A program made the position numbers and the translations under genes. This document shows positions 57,787-64,000 of a stretch of DNA of 64,000 nucleotides, in pieces. Source of the stretch: Flectonema sp. DT1601 (taxonomy: Eukaryota; Euglenozoa; Diplonemea; Diplonemida; Diplonemidae). The notes beneath the pieces are model-generated. The model had not been told where the DNA came from. It saw nothing but the letters and a program-made list of their open reading frames with translations, and searched no databases. Position 1 is the first letter of the stretch. Each line of letters opens with the position of its first letter. The DNA lies in the NCBI GenBank assembly GCA_964019425.1, contig OZ025790.1, positions 124,001 to 188,000 of the forward strand, in the 5' to 3' direction.

Positions 57787-59771
57787 TCAAAAATCCAACT
57801 GAAATGAGAATTTTACAGCGGCACCATTTGGAAGTGAATGCCTACCGTTAAGCTCAGCACATGTCAAAAAAGCCTCCTCAGAAGATGAGAAAACTACTTG
57901 CAAAGTTGAAGAATCAATTGACGTTAGTGAAACTGGACTAAACAGTGAAGATACAAGAGATTTCGCTGCCTCCAGGTCCTCAAAGGGTATGTCGTGCATA
58001 ATGAGGCAAGGTGATGGTGCTGACGAATCCGCAAACACACTCGGAACAGGACGTTCGCTAGCTGTGCACATAAAACGTGCCAGACCACTCTTTGATCCTC
58101 TCCAGTTAAGAGCATTTGAGTTCGTTGATGCTTTTACTTGTAAAGTCATTTTCCCAATAGTACTTTGGTTTAGTGATTTGATAGCAGTATTCGCATAGGA
58201 GTTATTCTTGTATTGGATAAGAGCATAGCCGTCTCTCTTTTGTAATAATTTTACAGCCACGATTTCTCCGTAGATTCCAACTACCCCCCACAAATCCTCA
58301 GCAGATAATTCCTTTTCCATAACAGTCGTTAATCCAGTAACAAGGATGCAATCGCCTACCTTACCAAGTCCTCCGGTTGAAGGTATTTTCCATTGGTCAC
58401 TTTCTTCCAATTGCTTTGGATCAAGCCAACCAGATGCTGTGGGTAGAGCTACTCCCCATAAGAATTCTCTCATTTCCCATCCTTTCTCTTGGGCAACAGA
58501 TTCCAAATCCGATTTCGTAATTTCATTCAGGTCTCTATTTTGTTGACTAAACTCCTTGTTGCGATCATCAGGCTGTTTTTTTTTTATTTTATTTTTTTTT
58601 CGAAGAAGAAAAACTATTCAGATCGAAAATGACAACATACCTTTGGAAATGTTAACTGAATATGACTCGAAAGCATAATCGCTAACTCAGCAGTACAGTT
58701 AAAATTATCTGTTAACTTACGTCCATTTAAGTATCCCTGTTGTATGATTATTATTTTTCAAAAAATAATTGGCTTTAAAAATAGTACCATAACAGACTTA
58801 AACTGATAAACCTGAAGGAGGTTTACTAGTGCTGTCCGCTTACAGTACTTGTTGAATAATAATATACACACCATTGCGAGAGCAGCCTCCGAAGGAGCCT
58901 CATATTGAACAAGTGCTTGGTTATTCTTATCTCTGCTGAACATTGATATTTTTTGAACGACTCCGAATTGAGAAAATACCCAAAACATTGTTTCCACCGT
59001 GAAGTTAGAACCGTCACCTCTCAGTACCACTAATAAGACACACCCAGAAGGTTTATTCTCTTCGATTTGAACAAATGATCGAGGTCGAGTTCTGTTTTGC
59101 TGACCTCGCTGGACCCCTTGTTGGTGTTGATGTTGATGGTGGTGGTGGTGGTGGTGGTGGTGGTGGTGGTGGTGGTGATGTTGGTGTTGGTGTTGATGCT
59201 GTGGTTGCTGTCTTTGATTATAATAATTGTTATTTTGAGTATTTCCCAGTTGCTGTTGTTGCTGTTGTTGTTGCTGCTGTTGTTGTTGTTGTTGCCTCAT
59301 TAAGGCTGATAACACGTTGGGATCAACCCCCCTCATTACTAATAGCTGCTGTAGCATATTAGTTTGAGCAACTTGGTTCTGATATTGTAGTTGTAAATCG
59401 CTCACAGCACCTTGAGGTTCTCCCTTAGTAGAATGGTATCTATGAGTGTTATTATTTAGTTGTTGTTGGTGTTGTTGATGTTGTTGAGAATGACCTTTAA
59501 ACACATCACTCACCTCTAACTGATTCCTCTTTACAACTGCCGTGTTGTCATTCTCATTGTTTTGATCATTGTAATTTCGTTTTCTCTTTTCTTTTATTAA
59601 TTTTAAATTAGTTGCTTTGATTGACCTATCACCATCATCAAGTCTGACAAGCAGTCTTCCGTTTTGTTCTCCAATCACTTTTCCAACTTGTCCGTTGAGT
59701 TCTTTTAAGTTTATTAACCCATCTAATACCACTGAGCACCCCTCAGTAAACCCAGTTTGTGTTAAGTCCAT
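57787..59771 (-). CDS. PTB-like RNA-binding protein, three exons
   Basis: The exons are 58872-59771, 58641-58736 and 57787-58572, separated by introns of 135 and 68 nt. Donors are ATG|GTGTGT and AAAG|GTATGT, acceptors ACAACAG|GG and AAAACAG|CC. All joins are in phase 0 and give 593 residues. Residues about 8-55 are an SH3/KOW-like module (LDGLINLKELNGQVGKV). Gln- and His-tracts follow, the His-tract coded by a CAC/CAT repeat near 59137-59178. RRM-like segments match polypyrimidine-tract-binding protein: one across exons 1-2 (GYLNGRKLTDNF), one about 380-460 (DCILVTGL, YALIQYKN), a last one at the C-terminus (LIMHDIPF), with a fourth possible. PTB relatives control splicing and mRNA stability. 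The exon 2 peptide continues the RRM exactly, which proves the introns. CACAAGACAG lies 10 nt before the ATG. Confidence 0.85.
58573..58640 (-). other. Intron 2 of the PTB-like gene
   Basis: It is 68 nt with GTATGT..AAAACAG ends. It contains ATCTGAATAGTTTTTCTTC, a piece matching the 3' half of repeat A, so part of this intron may derive from that repeat. An A-run precedes the acceptor in place of a pyrimidine tract. Confidence 0.8.
58737..58871 (-). other. Intron 1 of the PTB-like gene
   Basis: It is 135 nt with GTGTGT..ACAACAG ends. The exon frame is broken inside it and the protein resumes at the RRM sequence immediately after it. Confidence 0.8.
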
Positions 59772-59827
59772 AATTCTTATTCTGTCTTGTGATAAAAGTG
59801 ATATGGGAAAAAAGAATAATAAATAAT

Positions 59828-60002
59828 ATTAATTTTAAATTAGTTTGACCTATCACCGTCACCGGCAGTCTTCCATATTTTTTTTCCAACTTGTCCATTG
59901 AGTTCTTTCAAGTTTATCAAGCCATCCAATACTGAACACCCTTCAGTAAACCCAGTTTGTGTTAAGTCCACAATTCTTATTCTGTCTTGTGATAAAAGTG
60001 TC
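59828..60002 (-). pseudogene. Decayed duplicate of the PTB-like gene's 5' end
   Basis: It aligns with 59592-59798: the same leader, DLTQTGF, LINLKELNGQ-like frame, and the downstream LKI segment. The start ATG has become GTG and short deletions break the frame, so it cannot encode the protein. It lies directly upstream of the intact gene as a head-to-tail partial tandem duplication. A scrap of a further copy may exist near 60218-60243 (TCAATATTAATTGTGAAGCC against TCAATACTAATTGTGAAACC at 60001). Confidence 0.85.
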
Positions 60003-61226
60003 AATACTAATTGTGAAACCGAAACGTTTTTTTCTTATGTTGACACCTATGCTGTCCCCCCGAAGAAGATAATAGAGAAGAAGGCAAAGCAATATAATAA
60101 TAATAATTGACATAAAGTACATAACAAACCAATACTGTTTTTTGTTTTTGTTTTTGTTTTTTAATTCTTTTTTTTTTTTTTCCCACTCGGGGTTCTAGTA
60201 AGATGGACATGACAGCCCTCAATATTAATTGTGAAGCCAAAAAAATGGCGCATTTTTTTATTTTTTTTTCTGATTAATCATTATTTTTTATGTTTTTTTC
60301 TTACACCAAAGACTCGAATAAACGAGTGTGACAGTGGAATGTACTGATCCGTTTCTAACTTGGAAGAACAAACAACAAGGAAATTACAGAATCCCATTCA
60401 TCTGTGAGTTGAACGATAAGAAGGGGGAAAAAAAAAGAAAGTATTTATACACGAAAACCGTGAAACCCGACTTTAACTGGGAAGGCTAAAACGAGAGAAA
60501 AAAAAAAAAGAAAAATCGATGCATTTGCAAGAGTCATCACAGAGAAAACTCAATCTTTTGTGCGAAACTCACAAGCAGGGGATCAGTTCCAAATTTCAAT
60601 CTCATGAAGGTAATCATAAGTGATAAAGCAAACACCACCTGATTAGGTAAATATTCTAATTAATAAAAAATATTAAAAAAAAAACTGCCTTTATAATCCT
60701 TATTCTACAGCATTAGCAGCCCTCAAATTTTTTTTTTTTCCAGATTTTTTTCAACCCACACCGGAGGCTCACTGCTCGATTTTTTGGGCGTAAAATACAA
60801 ATGTATTGTATCATAAACAACATAACGAATTTTACACCAGTGTTAGATACAGTGACCACCGGGGGCGAAGGCAAGCTCTGGGAGTATGTTGACATTCATC
60901 AAGCCATACCCACACTTTTTCCCTTTGCCAAGTTTTTTGAAAAATGCCAAAAAAAAAAATACGAGGGGGAAAAAAAAAAAAAAAAAAAAAATTAGGAGTT
61001 AAAAGTAAACCCCGAACTTAATATTAATTCCATTGTGATTGAGAGAAAACATATCTACTGCTAAACAACAAAAAAAAAAAAAAAAAAAAAAAAAACGTAT
61101 CAGTTAAAATTATTTTTTGCGACCAAAAAAAACACCACTTTCTCACTGCCTGAGCAAGAGGTTTACACAACACGATATTTTTGCTCGATTTTTTTTTTTC
61201 CCAGAACGAGGATGGCAGCAATATAA
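60003..61226. other. Spacer
   Basis: It has A- and T-runs (about 60167-60181, 60969-60990, 61070-61095) and a balanced-composition island near 60830-60930 with no gene recognised. Confidence 0.45.
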
Positions 61227-61511
61227 ACATGCTTTCCTGCAGGGCGTGGTGAAGGACCATGGGATTCTGAGGGTCACCAACGGAAGAAGTTTGCTCTTGA
61301 CATTGGGCGCTCTGTACATCGCTACAATTTGAGACTTAATTTCCTACCTGACATTACCGACATATCCCCTAGACACGGAGAGATAATCTTGATCGGTATC
61401 CGTAGTAACTTCTCCTCCTTCCGTTCGTTGTGTGAATGGTTATCAGAATGTGGAATAATTTTGACTGATATACGGATTGAAAAAGAAAAACGAAAAGATT
61501 TCTACCATTGA
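61227..61511 (+). CDS. Possible plus-strand terminal exon or gene fossil
   Basis: Ninety-four codons stay open to TGA at 61509-61511 and read as an ordinary protein (FALDIGRSVHRYNLRLNFLP, then LCEWLSECGIILTDIRIEKE). There is no ATG in this frame. A pyrimidine tract ending in CCTGCAG at 61242 could be a 3' splice site. It converges on the 3' end of the minus-strand gene only 15 bp away and is the only plausible protein on the plus strand. No family was recognised. It may be an exon of a plus-strand gene, a decayed gene or part of a transposon. Confidence 0.3.
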   Translation, partial: TCFPAGRGEGPWDSEGHQRKKFALDIGRSVHRYNLRLNFLPDITDISPRHGEIILIGIRSNFSSFRSLCEWLSECGIILTDIRIEKEKRKDFYH

Positions 61512-61526
61512 GCACCCATTGACTAT

Positions 61527-63005
61527 CTAATCAATATGAGGCGGTGAGTAAGGTCGATCCATTTCATAATCAACAGAACTTCCGAAAGTTGTAGTAGCGA
61601 CATATGGAACATCGCCACGAGATGACGCTGTCCGTTTACGATAAATATAAATAGCAACAACAATAAGATCAATCAACAGAAATGCTATGATTCCATAAGC
61701 CCACTTAGGAAATGATGATGACGATGAAGGTTGAGATAAAGGTGAGGGTGACTCAGTTGTATTAGACCCCGGCACAGAAGTGTTCGCACTATCAACTATC
61801 GGTGTGATTGCGGCTGTTGGCTTGTTCGTTTCAGGAGCATATGTCAACGGGGCTGGGGTTACAGGAGCAAGCGTATGCTGCAGTATATTATAATGCTGTA
61901 CAAAAGAAGCTCCAATTCCATGCCACAGGACAGAAAACCCACCAACATCACCGAAATTCAACCCAATCACTAAACCAGAGAATTGCTCACTTTCATAGTG
62001 ATCTTTAATTAAGAACTGGTACTCACTCACAAGTTGGTAATCATTTTGATTATCTGAAACTCTTAATAGTCTTCCGGTAAGTTCAGTTGATTGCTCTGTC
62101 TCTGTTAGTACTAAACCATTGAAGACTGTTGGGATAGAAGCGATGTGAATGTCACTCAATTCCTCTTTAGAAATCATCATTGCATTATCAACCGATGCTG
62201 TCACATTACTAACTGAAAAGAGTTGAACAAAAGTACCAGCATCTCCTGTCCAATACACAGCTACAATCGATTGGTGATGTGTTTTAGCAATCGCAGATAG
62301 TGAAACCTTTTTAACATTATGATCGAAATGTAAATAACTTGAAGTCCCGTCGTTAGCAACAAGTAGTAGTTTCATTATATTATTTTCAGTCACACAGACA
62401 AGTTGTTTCTCCAATGGTTCAATGTACAATGTACTGGATAATTTAACACCTGTTGTAATCACTGACATTGACGAAGTGATAACCGTTCCATTTAAAGTCT
62501 CAATTCTAAACATAAACATACCTGCAGTACTCCCTACTATTACAGAGAAGGCGGATGAATCTGATGGATTTGATGTAAGTCTTGTGACTGAATGTTTGTA
62601 AACAGAACCATCAACAGTAATGTTGGTTGCTGCTGATTCGTTACCTGAAATAACCACAACTTGAATTCCTTCACTTTGTATATAAGACGCGATGATATCT
62701 CTGTTATTGCTGTAGCTGATGCTGCATTTCCTGTCGATTAGAATTTCTGAATCATCAGCGATTCGGATTTTTTCTCCTTCAGGATATCCATTTGCATCGT
62801 ATCGCTGAGCCGCAATCTCTTTCTCTCCATCTTTTGTACCTTGCCACATAGTTACATAGCCTTCTTCTGTTTCTGAGGCGCAAACATTGTGGGCCCATCT
62901 GGTGTGGTATTCCAAATCGTCCTTTATGACGACTTCTCCAGAACAACACAATAACAATCCCAACAACGTCTTCACTACTCTCGTGAATGACGAGATGGCA
63001 TACAT
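61527..63005 (-). CDS. Type I membrane surface protein, beta-propeller-like ectodomain
   Basis: This encodes 492 residues from ATG 63005 to TAG. The signal peptide is MYAISSFTRVVKTLLGLLLC. The ectodomain (about 28-400) is beta-rich. Its start (VTMWQGTKDGEKEIAAQRYD) resembles propeller-like repeats in which a Trp-containing strand precedes AQRYDANG. Several N-x-S/T sites are present. A Ser/Pro/Thr-rich stalk precedes a membrane helix (WAYGIIAFLLIDLIVVAIYI, about 438-458) and a short basic/Tyr-containing tail. No binding partner can be inferred. TTCCACAG lies 11 nt before the ATG. Confidence 0.83.
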   Translation of the reverse strand: MYAISSFTRVVKTLLGLLLCCSGEVVIKDDLEYHTRWAHNVCASETEEGYVTMWQGTKDGEKEIAAQRYDANGYPEGEKIRIADDSEILIDRKCSISYSNNRDIIASYIQSEGIQVVVISGNESAATNITVDGSVYKHSVTRLTSNPSDSSAFSVIVGSTAGMFMFRIETLNGTVITSSMSVITTGVKLSSTLYIEPLEKQLVCVTENNIMKLLLVANDGTSSYLHFDHNVKKVSLSAIAKTHHQSIVAVYWTGDAGTFVQLFSVSNVTASVDNAMMISKEELSDIHIASIPTVFNGLVLTETEQSTELTGRLLRVSDNQNDYQLVSEYQFLIKDHYESEQFSGLVIGLNFGDVGGFSVLWHGIGASFVQHYNILQHTLAPVTPAPLTYAPETNKPTAAITPIVDSANTSVPGSNTTESPSPLSQPSSSSSFPKWAYGIIAFLLIDLIVVAIYIYRKRTASSRGDVPYVATTTFGSSVDYEMDRPYSPPHID

Positions 63006-64000
63006 CAGTGATTATACTGTGGAAGTACAAATTAAAATATTGGATTATATTTACAACACAATGACTTTAATTATCTGTAAGCTGTGTGATGTAAGGAGAA
63101 GGGGTATTAATAATCAACATACATACATCTCAACACTTCATAAAACAATATAAAGTAAACTATTCAAAGGTTTACTGCCAAAACAGGGATGCAGGAGCCG
63201 GGGAAACTCTCCCTCTAGTGCCGAGCACGCGGAAACCAAAAGGGAAAAAAAAAATCCAAACTTCTTCTTCTTCTTCTTCTTCTTCCTTTTTTTTTTTTTT
63301 CCCCCACCTCCCTCCTTTTTATTCTACATGCCCAGCGGGTGGGAAGGTTTCGCGACTCGTGCCTCACGGGTAGGACGTCCATACGCCTCTCCATATCATT
63401 TTCAGGAAGTAAAACGATACTTTGAGGGGGGTGGTTGCACAATCGTTTTCAAGCAGTAAATTTTTAATTTCTTTCCCAGTTACCTTCTCATTTGGTTTTT
63501 TTTTTTTTTTTCCATTCGGGGTTGTTGTACAGTAAACAAGAATAAAAAACAAAAGGGACACGGGTGAGAAAAGGGGACAGATTTGAAGACACTTACATAT
63601 TTTCTTTTCTTTTCCTTTCTTCTCTTCGCCACCCAATCCACTGGGCACCTACAAGCAGACAGTTATCGAACTCCGAATTTGCAGATTTCGACAAAAACAA
63701 TTTAAAAAGAGTTTAGCAAGAGCTACGGCAAAGACATATAAAAGAATTTTTTAAAAAAATGTGCAGAATTTTTTTTTTTTTTTTTTTTGCACGTCATTAA
63801 TTAAATAACAGCTACTCAGACCCCGGCAATAATCAGAGTTTTCATCTTCGCGTAGTTTTTAGTTCCTTCCTAGTAAAAAAAGAAGTGTCCCGTGTTTCTT
63901 CTATTTTCTTTTTTTTTGCGAGGTACCTTGATTGCCACGATTTGCTGTTTGTTTCTTTTTTTCTCTCTCTTTTTTTTTTTTTTTTTCTTTTTTTTTTCGC
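63006..64000. other. Spacer at window end
   Basis: A TTC microsatellite sits near 63262-63284, with T-runs near 63286-63300, 63770-63788 and 63970-63998. Two short similar segments (TCATTTTCAGGAAGTAAA near 63398 and TCGTTTTCAAGCAGTAAA near 63443) suggest a local duplication. No gene. Confidence 0.45.

Noticed and set aside
59075-59362. Plus-strand Val/Gly-rich frames
   Set aside because: Shadow of the His/Gln repeats in the PTB-like gene.

Overview
The window looks like nuclear DNA from a unicellular eukaryote. All recognisable genes lie on the minus strand: thirteen clear ones, plus one likely small one. They use the standard code (TAA, TAG and TGA all end real genes) and are mostly single long exons. 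They are separated by AT-rich spacer crowded with A- and T-homopolymers, some over 35 nt. The one-strand layout fits long directional gene clusters with polycistronic transcription and spliced-leader trans-splicing. So do the short leaders with a (pyrimidine-rich) AG just upstream of many ATGs, and the high share of RNA-binding proteins. Together with a PSP1-domain protein of the kind common in kinetoplastids, this makes a euglenozoan (kinetoplastid or diplonemid relative) my first guess. That guess is an inference. At least one gene has ordinary GT-AG cis-introns, which would be unusual for a trypanosomatid.

Layout. Positions 1-10 kb carry a PSP1-domain protein (2105-4789) and a 1446-residue Cys-rich/RING-like protein (5486-9826). 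From about 9.8 to 40.3 kb lies a gene desert. Its only recognisable genes are four paralogues of one zinc-finger family (18.7, 25.8, 30.6 and 40.4 kb) sharing an 'HNNWDNVR' zinc-ribbon-like motif followed by a CCCH finger. The desert also holds dispersed A-tailed repeats, a 106-bp near-identical duplicate, a three-copy 190-bp tandem repeat, perfect hairpins and a TIR-bounded element. From 41.9 to 53.3 kb is a run of membrane-associated or secretory proteins: a CaaX-box protein, a type I protein with chitobiase-C-like domains, a signal-peptide LanC-like protein, and an 1878-residue protein with cadherin-like repeats and several C-terminal membrane helices. Positions 53.3-56.6 kb contain a second TIR element with a tRNA-like insert. 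From 56.6 to 63 kb are another CCCH protein, a three-exon PTB-like protein with four RRM-like segments, and a type I surface protein.

Functionally the genes fall into two sets: post-transcriptional regulators (PSP1, five CCCH proteins, PTB-like) and surface or secretory proteins. If transcription is polycistronic, control would rest largely on such RNA-binding proteins. No operon-like pathway links the genes. I saw no rRNA, canonical tRNA or CRISPR.
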